Position numbers and translations under genes: made by a program. Shown here piece by piece: positions 1 to 7,175 of a stretch of 16,307 nucleotides of DNA (its first letter is position 1; the number at the start of each line of letters is the position of its first letter). The notes beneath the pieces are model-generated. The model worked only from the letters and a program-made list of their open reading frames with translations. It had not been told where the DNA came from and made no database searches. The stretch spans positions 1 to 16,307 of the forward strand of contig JBAVXA010000030.1 of NCBI GenBank assembly GCA_049698095.1, given 5' to 3'. The DNA is from JBEEJL01 sp049698095 (GTDB taxonomy: Bacteria; Pseudomonadota; Gammaproteobacteria; Burkholderiales; JBEEJL01).

Positions 1-309
1 ACCCCGGCCACCTATGACAAGGCGCAAGCGACGGGCGCGAAATGCCGTGCGCTGCTGCGCCATATATTCCGCGATTACGACGTGTTACTGACGCCGAGCA
101 CGCCGGGTGAGGCGCCGCAGGGGTTGGAATCGACCGGCAATCCGGTATTCAACAGCAATTGGACATTTTTGCATACACCGGCGATCACGCTGCCGGTGGG
201 CGCGGGACCGGGCAATTTGCCCCTCGGCGTGCAACTTGTCGGGCGCATGCATGATGATGTGCGCCTGCTTTCAGCCGCAGGATGGGTGGAGCAACAGTTG
301 CGCGGTTAA
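1..309 (+). CDS. Amidase signature family hydrolase, C-terminal part (5' end outside window)
   Basis: The reading frame is open from base 1 to the TAA at 307-309 and encodes the last ~102 residues of an amidase signature (AS) enzyme. Visible family features are the segment DYDVLLTPSTPGEAP, then TGNPVFNSNWT, then the hydrophobic strand ending in LPLGVQLVGR, and the closing DDVRLLSAAGWVEQQL. These are the usual end of AS amidases, which hydrolyse amides through a Ser-cisSer-Lys triad. The triad lies upstream and cannot be seen, so activity and substrate are unknown. The gene precedes a Bug receptor and malonyl-CoA synthetase by about 115 bp. AS enzymes of the malonamidase type release malonate from malonamate, which would suit this context, but that is inference. 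The family call is firm; the substrate is open. Confidence 0.85.
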   Translation, partial: TPATYDKAQATGAKCRALLRHIFRDYDVLLTPSTPGEAPQGLESTGNPVFNSNWTFLHTPAITLPVGAGPGNLPLGVQLVGRMHDDVRLLSAAGWVEQQLRG

Positions 310-318
310 TAAGGATTC

Positions 319-347
319 TTGACATAACCCGGTCGCGGAATTACCCT
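319..347 (+). promoter_or_regulatory. Candidate sigma70 promoter for the Bug-matB pair
   Basis: A perfect TTGACA -35 box at 319-324 is followed after 17 bp by TACCCT at 342-347, a poor -10 box. It lies just after the amidase stop codon and about 80 bp before the receptor start. It suggests that the receptor and matB can be transcribed apart from the amidase. The weak -10 makes this tentative. Confidence 0.4.
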
Positions 348-424
348 GCATAGAAGCATTAAAACATCAGGCGCATTACTGAATGATGACGCTGAGCAAC
401 ATATCATTTCCCGAGGAGAATATC

Positions 425-1399
425 ATGATTGGATTTGTAACCCGCGCCTTGCGGGCGCTGTTCATAGTCGCGCTGGCTGCCAGCGGCAGTGTGTTTGCGC
501 AGGCGTGGCCGAGCAAGAGCATCACCCTGATTGTTCCGTTTCCGGCCGGCGGCACGACGGATTTGATTTCACGACCGTTGGCGCAGAAATTATCTGAAGT
601 GCTGCATCAACCAGTAGTAGTGGAAAACCGCGGCGGTGCGGGCGGCACCGTTGGCGCCGGCGCAGCGGCGCGCTCTGCACCTGATGGTTATACGTTTTTA
701 ATCGGTGCGGTTCATCACACCATAGCCACTACACTGTACAAAAATCTTCCCTACAATTTTGAAAAAGATTTCGCGCCTGTGACGGTTGTCGCATATGTGC
801 CGAACATCGTGGTTGCGCATAGCTCGGTCGCGGCAAAAAATATGCAGGAACTCACTTCGCTTGCCAAAGCCAAGCCGGGCAGTATCACGTATGGATCTGC
901 CGGCAACGGCACATCGCATCACATGGCAGCCGAATTGTACAAGTCCATGGCAAAAGTCGATTTGCAGCATGTTCCCTATAAAGGAGGCGGCCCAATGATG
1001 AATGATCTGATTGGCGGGCAAATCAGTGTCGCGTTCGAAACCGCCGCATCGGCCACGCCGCAGATCAAAGGCGGCAAAATCAAAGCCTTGGCAATCACAA
1101 CCGCTAAGCGTTCGGCCACCATGCCCGATTTGCCGACCGTCGCAGAGAGCGGCCTACCTGGTTATGACGTAGTGACCTGGTACGGCATGCTTGCGCCCGC
1201 CGCCACGCCGAAAGATATTGTCAGCCGCATGAATACCGAAGTGCTGAAAATTTTGCAAACGCCGGAATTCAAGCAGCGTCTAACTGACATTTCCTCCGAG
1301 CCCGGCGATACAACGCCGGAGAAATTCGCTGACCTGATCAGGAGCGACACGGTAAAATGGGCCAAGGTCGTGAAAGAGTCCGGAGCGACCATTGATTAA
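425..1399 (+). CDS. Bug family periplasmic solute-binding receptor (TctC-like), orphan
   Basis: This encodes a 324-residue extracytoplasmic receptor of the Bug/TctC family, which binds small carboxylates in the periplasm for tripartite tricarboxylate transporters. The ATG at 425 was chosen because GAGGAG (413-418) sits 6 bp upstream and the protein then opens with a clean signal peptide: basic FVTRALRA, a hydrophobic core and a VFA-QA cleavage site near residue 25. The in-frame ATG at 383 has no ribosome binding site and would add an odd leader. Family motifs include ITLIVPFPAGGTTDLISRP, VVVENRGGAGGTVGA, DGYTFLIG, ITYGSAGNGTSHHMA and VPYKGGGPMMNDLIGGQ. No tctA or tctB adjoins it. It is followed after 24 bp by matB, so its ligand may be malonate or a close analogue (inference). 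Confidence 0.93.
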   Translation: MIGFVTRALRALFIVALAASGSVFAQAWPSKSITLIVPFPAGGTTDLISRPLAQKLSEVLHQPVVVENRGGAGGTVGAGAAARSAPDGYTFLIGAVHHTIATTLYKNLPYNFEKDFAPVTVVAYVPNIVVAHSSVAAKNMQELTSLAKAKPGSITYGSAGNGTSHHMAAELYKSMAKVDLQHVPYKGGGPMMNDLIGGQISVAFETAASATPQIKGGKIKALAITTAKRSATMPDLPTVAESGLPGYDVVTWYGMLAPAATPKDIVSRMNTEVLKILQTPEFKQRLTDISSEPGDTTPEKFADLIRSDTVKWAKVVKESGATID

Positions 1400-1423
1400 A
1401 GCAGCGTATTGAAAGTGCGTTAA

Positions 1424-2932
1424 ATGAATAATGTTTACGCAATTTTCGCCGAGCGGTTTTTACGCAATCCCAGCCAGACCTGCATCGAAACCGAAACCGG
1501 CAGAATTATTTCTTATGCCGAAGTAGAAAAGGAAACCGCGCGAATGGCGCGGTTTTTTGTTTCCCTCGGCGCGCAAACGGGCGACCGCGTCGCAGCGCAG
1601 GTTGAAAAATCCGCGGAAGCCTTATTCGTTTATCTCGCCGCCTTGCGCGCGGGTCTGGTGTATCTACCGCTCAATACCGCGTACCAACGCGGGGAAATGG
1701 AATATTTTCTCGGCGACGCGCAGCCGGCTATCGTCGTCTGCCGTCCGCAATCGGAAGAGTTGATTGCAACTCTGGCGCACGCATCCGGCTGCAGACACGT
1801 ATTCACGCTCGATGATAACGGCGGCGGATCGCTGATGCATGCCAGTCGAAATTTCGAAAACGAATTTCCGACTGTGCAAGTGAGTGAAAATGATCTTGCC
1901 GCGATTCTTTACACGTCCGGCACTACCGGTCGCTCAAAGGGCGCGATGCTGTCGCACAAAAACCTCGCGGCAAACGTGCGCGTGTTGCACAGTTATTGGG
2001 GTTTCCGGCCAGACGATGTGCTGCTGCATACCTTGCCGATTTTTCATATCCACGGCCTGTTCGTCGCGGCGAATCTGAATATTTATAACGGCAGCAAAAT
2101 GTTTTTTCTGAAAAAATTTGAATCATCACAAGTCATTGATTATATTGATAAATCAACAGTGTTTATGGGTGTTCCGACCTACTACGTGCGCTTGCTGGCC
2201 GAGCAGAAATTCGACAAACAACTTTGCCGCACCATGCGCCTGTTTGTCTCAGGTTCCGCGCCTTTACTGCAGGAAACATTCGAATCTTTCAAACAGAAAA
2301 CCGGCCACACCATTCTCGAACGTTACGGCATGAGCGAGACCGGCATGAATACTTCCAATCCGCTCAACGGCGAGCGTAAAGGCGGCACCGTCGGTTTGCC
2401 GTTGCCGGGGACATCGCTGCGCATTGCCGATGAAAATAATTTACCGTTGCCAGCGGGAGAAATCGGCGGCATCCAGGTAAAGGGCGACAATGTATTCAGC
2501 GGCTACTGGCGCATGCCGGAAAAAACGGGTGAAGAGTTTACTGATGACGGCTATTTCAAAACCGGCGATGTCGGCAGGATCGATGAGCAAGGCTATGTCA
2601 GTATCGTCGGTCGCTCGAAGGATTTGGTCATCAGCGGCGGCTACAATGTTTATCCGAAAGAAATCGAAGAACTCATCGATGCCATGCCCGGCGTGATCGA
2701 ATCCGCCGTCATCGGTGTGCCGCATCCGGATTTCGGCGAAGCGGTAACGGCCGTCGTGGTAAAGAAAAAAGAAGCAGTAGGATTAAACGAGGCGGGAATC
2801 ATTCAAGCGCTGAAGAAGGAAATCGCCAATTACAAAGTGCCGAAGAATATTTTTTTCATCGAAGACCTGCCGCGCAACGCGATGGGAAAAGTGCAGAAGA
2901 ATGTGCTGCGGGAAAACTACGCGGGCAAATAA
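1424..2932 (+). CDS. matB: Malonyl-CoA synthetase (malonate-CoA ligase)
   Basis: This 502-residue ANL-superfamily ligase activates malonate with ATP and CoA to malonyl-CoA, via malonyl-AMP, in the cytoplasm. Similarity to characterised MatB proteins (recalled from Rhodopseudomonas palustris) runs the whole length: EKSAEALFVYLAALRAGLVY, PLNTAYQRGEMEYFLGDA, the P-loop YTSGTTGRSKGAM (163-175), the FHIHGLF segment (207-213), LERYGMSETGMNTSNP (Arg300), the hinge GRSKDLVISGGYNVYPKEIE (396 on) and the A10 catalytic lysine in MGKVQK (Lys489). LERYGMSE with Arg before Tyr is typical of MatB, whereas many other acyl-CoA ligases have another residue there. The start has only a weak Shine-Dalgarno and follows the Bug gene by 24 bp, so an operon is likely. 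No matA (decarboxylase) or matC is visible. Its last 67 codons are partly repeated at 4472-4679. Confidence 0.93.
   Translation: MNNVYAIFAERFLRNPSQTCIETETGRIISYAEVEKETARMARFFVSLGAQTGDRVAAQVEKSAEALFVYLAALRAGLVYLPLNTAYQRGEMEYFLGDAQPAIVVCRPQSEELIATLAHASGCRHVFTLDDNGGGSLMHASRNFENEFPTVQVSENDLAAILYTSGTTGRSKGAMLSHKNLAANVRVLHSYWGFRPDDVLLHTLPIFHIHGLFVAANLNIYNGSKMFFLKKFESSQVIDYIDKSTVFMGVPTYYVRLLAEQKFDKQLCRTMRLFVSGSAPLLQETFESFKQKTGHTILERYGMSETGMNTSNPLNGERKGGTVGLPLPGTSLRIADENNLPLPAGEIGGIQVKGDNVFSGYWRMPEKTGEEFTDDGYFKTGDVGRIDEQGYVSIVGRSKDLVISGGYNVYPKEIEELIDAMPGVIESAVIGVPHPDFGEAVTAVVVKKKEAVGLNEAGIIQALKKEIANYKVPKNIFFIEDLPRNAMGKVQKNVLRENYAGK
2728..2932 (+). repeat. Direct repeat, left copy: 3' end of intact matB
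   Basis: These 205 bp, codons 436-502 of matB, align without gaps to 4472-4679 at an offset of 1744 bp, apart from the last few codons. Bases 2738-2851 are identical to 4482-4595 (114 bp). The copies differ at two bases on the left edge, at 2852, and then increasingly over the final ~60 bp. The repeat flanks the TPR gene. Confidence 0.9.
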
Positions 2933-2968
2933 TCTGCTCAGCGGATTGAATTTTCGGCCCCACACCAC

Positions 2969-2996
2969 TTGAATTTCCACCGTGGCAGCCTATACT
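2969..2996 (+). promoter_or_regulatory. Candidate sigma70 promoter for the TPR gene
   Basis: TTGAAT at 2969-2974 and TATACT at 2991-2996 are separated by 16 bp. The -10 matches the consensus at five of six bases. Transcription would begin near 3003, giving a leader of about 75 nt before the TPR gene. No terminator hairpin was seen between the matB stop and this point, so read-through from matB is also possible. Confidence 0.5.
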
Positions 2997-3023
2997 TTAT
3001 TAGGGAGCAAATTCATATCGCAC

Positions 3024-3070
3024 GAGGTGTAAAAGCCATGCGTCGTGATGGTTGTGGCCTGAAAACATAG
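3024..3070 (+). promoter_or_regulatory. Shine-Dalgarno plus 10-codon leader ORF before the TPR gene
   Basis: GAGGTG at 3024-3029 precedes an ATG at 3038 by 8 bp and opens a ten-residue peptide (MRRDGCGLKT) ending at TAG 3068-3070. That is only 9 bp before, and in the same frame as, the TPR start at 3080. It could be a translationally coupled leader peptide or the original start cut off by a nonsense codon. The sequence alone cannot decide. Confidence 0.35.
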
Positions 3071-3079
3071 GCGCTCAAT

Positions 3080-4444
3080 ATGGCAGTATCAGCTCAAATC
3101 GGGCAATCCGCAGCCGGCCATGACGCACGCGGTTTAGCTCTGTCATGCTTTGATAGCAAGGCGATTTTTGCCGCAGAGCAGGGCATTTGGCGGCTGATAT
3201 CCTTTTTCGGTAATCCGCTGGATGAGTTTGATGCAGCATTGACGCTTGCGCCAGATTTCGTCATGGCGCATGTGATGCGGGCTGATTTCTGCTTACTCCA
3301 GTCTGAGCGTTCCTTCCTCTCGGACGCTGCGAATAGTCTCCAGCAGGCAGCGTCGCACAACGCCCACGCCAACGTACGTGAAAGGCAACATGTGGCTGCC
3401 AGCCGGCTCTGCCTTGAAGGAAAGTGGGAGGAAGCCTGCCTTGCCTGGGATGCGATCGTCACCGATTATCCACACGATATCCTTGCCTTATTCAACGCGC
3501 ATATCATGGATTTTTACCGCGGCGACAGCCTCAACTTGCGTCGCCGCCTCACAGGCGTGCTGCCGTTCTGGAGCAAAAACGACCCGCTGTATTCGTATGT
3601 GCTAGGCATGCACGCATTTGGCCTGGAAGAGTGCAATTTCTATGCGCAGGCCGAAGACACCGGCCGCCGCGCGCTTGAATTGGAAAAACGTGACCCGTGG
3701 TCAGTGCATGCCGTCACGCATGTGATGGAAATGCAAGGCCGCATCGATGACGGTATTGATTGGTTGACGTCACGCATGGGCGATTGGGCGCCTGACAACG
3801 GTTTAGCATTTCACAACTGGTGGCATCTGGCACTGTTCAATCTCGAGCGGGGCGACTACGCCGCTGCGCTGGAAGTATTTGATACGCGGATAGGTGTTCC
3901 GACTCCAGCCATGTCGCTACAGCTTGTCGATGCCACTGCGTTGTTGTGGCGCCTACATTTACTTGGCGCCGATGTCGGCAATCGTTGGCATGCTATCGCC
4001 CAAGCGTGGGCGAATCGCGACAAGCTTGAACGGGGCTATTACGCTTTCAACGATATTCATGCCCTGCTAGCGCTCATCGGCGCGGGTCGCATGGAAGAGG
4101 CCGAAGATTTCCACTCCAATGAAGGTGTCGTCACCGGCACCAACGCCATGATGGTGCGCGATGTTGGTAGGCCGTTGATACCAGCAATGATCGCTTTTGC
4201 GAAGGGGCAAAATGAAAAAGCAGCCAATCAACTGCTGGCTGTGCGCTCCTGCGCGAGTCGTATGGGCGGCAGCCATGCGCAACGTGACCTGATTGAGCAG
4301 ACGCTATTGGTGGCGGCTATACGTGCCGGCAACAAGGCGCTGGCCGAACGCATGGCGAACGAGAGGCTGTTAACCAAGCCCCACAGCCCGCTCGCACGGC
4401 GATGGTTGAATGAAGCGCGCGCTGCGCTACCGCTTGCTTCTTGA
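3080..4444 (+). CDS. Tetratricopeptide repeat protein, TTC38-like family
   Basis: This encodes 454 residues of a soluble helical-repeat protein like bacterial homologues of human TTC38, whose biochemical role is not established. Recognisable family landmarks are FFGNPLDEFDAALTLAPDFVMAHVMRA near the N-terminus, RERQHVAA, a LGMHAFGLEE segment (His178 region), DPWSVHAVTHVMEMQGR (205-221) and HNWWHLALFNLE (245-256). The latter two conserved His/Trp-rich segments are the signature of the family. No signal peptide or membrane segment is seen. The ATG at 3080 has no convincing Shine-Dalgarno. A better one (GAGGTG, 3024-3029) serves an in-frame ATG at 3038 that is cut off by TAG at 3068-3070. The gene interrupts the matB neighbourhood: a second matB tail begins 28 bp after its stop. 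It may have arrived with that duplication. Family call firm, function unknown. Confidence 0.85.
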   Translation: MAVSAQIGQSAAGHDARGLALSCFDSKAIFAAEQGIWRLISFFGNPLDEFDAALTLAPDFVMAHVMRADFCLLQSERSFLSDAANSLQQAASHNAHANVRERQHVAASRLCLEGKWEEACLAWDAIVTDYPHDILALFNAHIMDFYRGDSLNLRRRLTGVLPFWSKNDPLYSYVLGMHAFGLEECNFYAQAEDTGRRALELEKRDPWSVHAVTHVMEMQGRIDDGIDWLTSRMGDWAPDNGLAFHNWWHLALFNLERGDYAAALEVFDTRIGVPTPAMSLQLVDATALLWRLHLLGADVGNRWHAIAQAWANRDKLERGYYAFNDIHALLALIGAGRMEEAEDFHSNEGVVTGTNAMMVRDVGRPLIPAMIAFAKGQNEKAANQLLAVRSCASRMGGSHAQRDLIEQTLLVAAIRAGNKALAERMANERLLTKPHSPLARRWLNEARAALPLAS

Positions 4445-4471
4445 CCGCAATTTAAGCAGAGCACAGTACGT

Positions 4472-4679
4472 GGATTTCGATGAAGCGGTAACGGCCGTCG
4501 TGGTAAAGAAAAAAGAAGCAGTAGGATTAAACGAGGCGGGAATCATTCAAGCGCTGAAGAAGGAAATCGCCAATTACAAAGTGCCGAAGAATATTCTTTT
4601 CATCGAAGACCTGCCGCGAAGCGCGATGGGAAAAGTGCAGAAGAACATCTTACGAGAGACTTACGGCAAGCGCCAATAG
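4472..4679 (+). pseudogene. Truncated second copy of the matB 3' end
   Basis: This fragment encodes only the last ~68 residues of a malonyl-CoA synthetase, from DFDEAVTAVVVKKKEAV through the A10 segment MGKVQKNILRETY to TAG at 4677-4679. The adenylation domain is missing, so it cannot be an active ligase. An ATG at 4410 in the same frame lies inside the TPR gene and is not a credible start. The first 114 bp after the left edge are identical to matB, but the tail reads NILRETYGKRQ rather than NVLRENYAGK. The fragment tail is closer to the end of other MatB proteins that I recall (LRETY). One reading is that this is the displaced native 3' end, and the intact upstream gene carries a recombined tail. 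Another is a tandem duplication with later loss. The duplication is certain; its history is not. Confidence 0.85.
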
Positions 4680-4739
4680 GGCAACGGCTTGAAATTCTCA
4701 GATTTGCCCGGCTGATGCCACGGCAAGTTTCGTTGCGTC

Positions 4740-4797
4740 GAAACCGGCAAGCTCCCGCTGCCAAGGGGTTCTACTTGCTCGTTGGGTTGCCGGTTTC
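4740..4797. terminator. Inverted repeat between convergent ends (possible terminator)
   Basis: GAAACCGGCAA at 4740-4750 is the exact reverse complement of TTGCCGGTTTC at 4787-4797, an 11-bp perfect stem with a 36-nt loop. The right arm lies within the last codons of the reverse-strand SRPBCC gene, whose stop is in the loop. It is placed where transcripts from both sides converge. It lacks a U-tract and the loop is long, so it may instead be a structural or chance repeat. Confidence 0.35.
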
Positions 4798-5310
4798 AAC
4801 AAATAGCTTGAGTCGCTGAATCTGCTCGCTCAACATGCCCTCGACTGCGGGCGCGATTTTGTCAAAGCCGCCGACCATGAAGCCGCCAACGCTGTACGAC
4901 AGCTCGATTCTTGTTCCCGCCTCGGTACCCGCCAATTTCCAGGTCAGCGCGCCTTGAAGGCCCGATGACTGCAGCGGGCCAAGCGCGCCAGCCATTCGGA
5001 CATATTGAGGTGGTGCCAAATAAACCACGCGCATATGCTCCACGCCGCCCCCGTTGGGTAACCGCTCGCAAAAGCAACCGCCCGCACGGGCATCGATTGA
5101 AAGATTCCTGCCGTCCCCGGAATAGGTATGGTCCGGGTTCCACCATAAACCAACCTGGGTTACCAAGCTGTCGTAAACTTTTGCAGGCGCCGCATTGATG
5201 GAAATGTCTGTTCGAACGAGGAATCCGGTCGGCGAGACTTGGGTTGCAGCGAATGAAGCGGAGGCAGCCAGAAGGCCAAGCAGCGGTACGACAAGGAATC
5301 GAATCAACAT
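4771..5310 (-). CDS. Exported SRPBCC-fold (START/polyketide cyclase-like) protein
   Basis: This encodes 179 residues. A signal peptide is clear: MLIRFLVVPLLGLLAASASFA with cleavage near residue 21, giving a periplasmic or surface protein. The mature part has the SRPBCC pattern: an N-terminal strand FLVRTDISINAAPAKVYDSL followed by the first helix, VGLWWNPDHTYSG, then GGCFCERLPNGGGVEHMRVVYLAPPQYVRM, a LTWKLAGTEAGTRIELSYSV strand and the long C-terminal helix (IAPAVEGMLSEQIQRLKLFVE). This fold holds hydrophobic ligands in a central cavity; the ligand here is unknown. GGAG lies about 8 bp before the ATG, supporting the start. It is transcribed towards the matB remnant, with 155 bp between its start and the end of the next reverse gene. 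Fold call good, function unassigned. Confidence 0.8.
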   Translation of the reverse strand: MLIRFLVVPLLGLLAASASFAATQVSPTGFLVRTDISINAAPAKVYDSLVTQVGLWWNPDHTYSGDGRNLSIDARAGGCFCERLPNGGGVEHMRVVYLAPPQYVRMAGALGPLQSSGLQGALTWKLAGTEAGTRIELSYSVGGFMVGGFDKIAPAVEGMLSEQIQRLKLFVETGNPTSK

Positions 5311-5465
5311 TTCATGGTCTCCAATATGCCAATTAACTGCCTCAACAATTCGGGATAACAGCCATAGCAGATTGTTGTTGCCATGGCTGCGTTAAATGCC
5401 CGCTCTGTCATGCTGGATCTGTCTATCAACTCCGCGACCGATTTTCCGAATGAATTCCATATTGC

Positions 5466-6263
5466 TCAAAACAGGCTCCACATCATTTTCGTCGCAAGCC
5501 CCGCCAGCAAAACGGCGAACCATTTCCGCAGCGTGGAAACGTCGGTCTTGTGGGAAAGCCGGGCGCCGAACGGCGCCATGATCATGCTCGATACGACAAA
5601 GCATGCCAGTAGCGGCCAGTATACATAACCGATGGTGTGTGGCGGCAGCGATTGTGCGTTCCAGCCGGCGACGATATAACCGATTCCGCCTGCAAGCGCG
5701 ATAGGAAAGCCGAGCGCAGAAGAGGTGCCGATGGCATCGTGCATTTTGACGTTGCACCAGGTCATGAAGGGGATGGTGAGAAATCCGCCGCCGGCTGCGA
5801 CCATGCTCGACACCGCACCGACGCCAGCGCCGACAGCCGCCGTACCGAGCGCTCCCGGCAGCGTGCGCGCGGAGATGGCTTTTTTCTGCGTGAACATGTT
5901 GACCGACAGGTAATAAATGAAGACTACGAAAACAATGGTCAGCATTCGCGTCGGCATGAGGGCCGCGACCTGCGAGCCGAGAAAAGTGCCGAGTAATAAT
6001 CCCGGCGCCATATGTTTCACAATGGTCCAGTTCACTGCGCCGTGTTGGTGATGTGCGCGCAGGCTGGACATGGAAGTGAAAATAATGGCGGTCAGCGAAG
6101 TACCCAGCGCAACATGCACCAGGTGTTCCTTGGGGAAATTCTGCGCGCGGAACATCATGACGAACAGCGGCACCGACATTGCGCCGCCGCCGACGCCGAA
6201 CAATCCGGCGAGAAAACCGACCAGGCTGCCGACGCCGAGGTAAACCAATAGCCAACCGTCCAT
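5466..6263 (-). CDS. TauE/SafE (TSUP) family membrane transporter
   Basis: This encodes a 265-residue polytopic inner-membrane protein. The two inverted halves typical of TSUP proteins are visible: SLVGFLAGLFGVGGGAMSVP near the N-terminus and GAVSSMVAAGGGFLTIPFM in the second half, each with the glycine-rich GVGGG/AAGGG turn. Other landmarks are HVALGTSLTAIIFTSMSS and GTSSALGFPIALAGGIGYI. About eight hydrophobic segments can be drawn. Family members export or import sulfite, sulfonates and small organic acids; the sequence does not tell which. It is divergent from the FAH-family gene with 126 bp between starts. The ribosome binding site is weak. A carboxylate or sulfonate role would suit the neighbourhood but is inference. 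Confidence 0.88.
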   Translation of the reverse strand: MDGWLLVYLGVGSLVGFLAGLFGVGGGAMSVPLFVMMFRAQNFPKEHLVHVALGTSLTAIIFTSMSSLRAHHQHGAVNWTIVKHMAPGLLLGTFLGSQVAALMPTRMLTIVFVVFIYYLSVNMFTQKKAISARTLPGALGTAAVGAGVGAVSSMVAAGGGFLTIPFMTWCNVKMHDAIGTSSALGFPIALAGGIGYIVAGWNAQSLPPHTIGYVYWPLLACFVVSSMIMAPFGARLSHKTDVSTLRKWFAVLLAGLATKMMWSLF

Positions 6264-6340
6264 GAATGCTTTCTACCGCGACAGCGCACGAATATTTGCT
6301 GGGATGCTATCACAAACGACATCGACGGCAGTAAATGCAA

Positions 6341-6369
6341 TTGTTTCCATGAATGCTTATGGCTACAAT
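6341..6369 (+). promoter_or_regulatory. Candidate sigma70 promoter for the FAH-KPR operon
   Basis: TTGTTT (6341-6346) and TACAAT (6364-6369, five of six consensus bases) are separated by exactly 17 bp. Transcription would start near 6376, giving a short leader with an AAGGGG ribosome binding site before the ATG at 6390. The box region overlaps one copy of a 13-bp direct repeat (6346-6358). Confidence 0.5.
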
Positions 6370-6389
6370 CATGGACAAAGGGGTCTGGC

Positions 6390-7175
6390 ATGGCGTTGTG
6401 GCTGCGGTTTGCACATTCGGGAAATGAAGGCTTCGGCACGCTGAACGGCACGACCATCGACGTGCACGCGGGCGACATGTTTGACGGCGCGCAAGCTACC
6501 GGCGTGACTCTTGCGCTTGGCGATGTGGCATTGCTGACTCCCTGCGTGCCGCGAAATTTTTTTGCGCTGTGGAATAACTTCCATGCGGCTGCCGCAAAAG
6601 CGGGCAATGCGATTCCCCCCGAGCCGCTGTATTTGCTCAAGGGAGTGAATTCGTTGCTGGCGCATGCGCAAGTCATCCGTTCGCCCGCGCACTATGACGG
6701 GAAAGTGACCTATGAAGGCGAGCTGGGCATCGTAATCGGCAAGACTGCGCGTCATGTCAGCGAGGCAGACGCGGCCCAGTTTATTTTCGGCTACACCTGC
6801 GTGAATGATGTAACGGCCATCGACCTGATCAATCGTGACGTCTCGTTTGCGCAATGGGTTCGCGCCAAGAGTTTCGATACCTTCGGCGTATTTGGCCCGG
6901 TAATCGCCACCGGGCTCGATGCGACAAAGCTGAGTGTGCGCACGCTGCTTAACGGCCGCGAGCGGCAAAACTACCCTTGCAGCGACATGATTTTTTCTCC
7001 CGCCGCTATTGTCAGCCGCATTTCGCAGGAAATAAGCCTGCTGCCCGGCGACCTAATCGCTTGCGGCACATCACTCGGCACGGGTGTGCTGAAAAGCGGC
7101 AGCGATGTTGAAGTCGTCATCGACGGTATCGGCTCATTGCGCAATCCCTTTCAGACTGAGAGCGTGACAACATGA
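6390..7175 (+). CDS. Fumarylacetoacetate hydrolase (FAH) family enzyme
   Basis: This encodes 261 residues of an FAH-superfamily protein, metal-dependent enzymes that hydrolyse or decarboxylate 1,3-diketo or oxo acids (fumarylacetoacetate, acylpyruvates, oxaloacetate, homoprotocatechuate products). The metal site is visible as YEGELGIVIG (Glu109, Glu111) and NDVTAID (Asp140). The catalytic lysine region is RAKSFDTFGVFGP (Lys160). The C-terminal block has ISLLPGDLIACGTSLGTGVL and the ending VVIDGIGSLRNPF. The family position usually reading ARD after NDVT is AID here. The length fits the single-domain bacterial type. The stop overlaps the next start by 4 bp (ATGA), so the two are translationally coupled. 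The exact substrate cannot be read from the sequence, but the coupling to a KPR-family reductase suggests an oxo-acid pathway. Confidence 0.88.
   Translation: MALWLRFAHSGNEGFGTLNGTTIDVHAGDMFDGAQATGVTLALGDVALLTPCVPRNFFALWNNFHAAAAKAGNAIPPEPLYLLKGVNSLLAHAQVIRSPAHYDGKVTYEGELGIVIGKTARHVSEADAAQFIFGYTCVNDVTAIDLINRDVSFAQWVRAKSFDTFGVFGPVIATGLDATKLSVRTLLNGRERQNYPCSDMIFSPAAIVSRISQEISLLPGDLIACGTSLGTGVLKSGSDVEVVIDGIGSLRNPFQTESVTT

Noticed and set aside
383..424. Upstream ATG at 383 as start of the first Bug receptor
   Set aside because: No ribosome binding site, and the added residues would precede a complete signal peptide; the ATG at 425 has GAGGAG at good spacing.
4410..4679. 89-codon frame as an intact small gene
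   Set aside because: Its ATG lies inside the TPR gene and the first 20 residues have no relation to MatB; the rest is only the ligase tail, so it is listed as a pseudogene from 4472.
5392..6255. 287-codon reverse-strand open frame with Arg/His-rich product
   Set aside because: It overlaps the TauE/SafE gene in another frame of the same strand, has no family features, and its Arg-rich composition is typical of an out-of-frame reading of a GC-rich gene.
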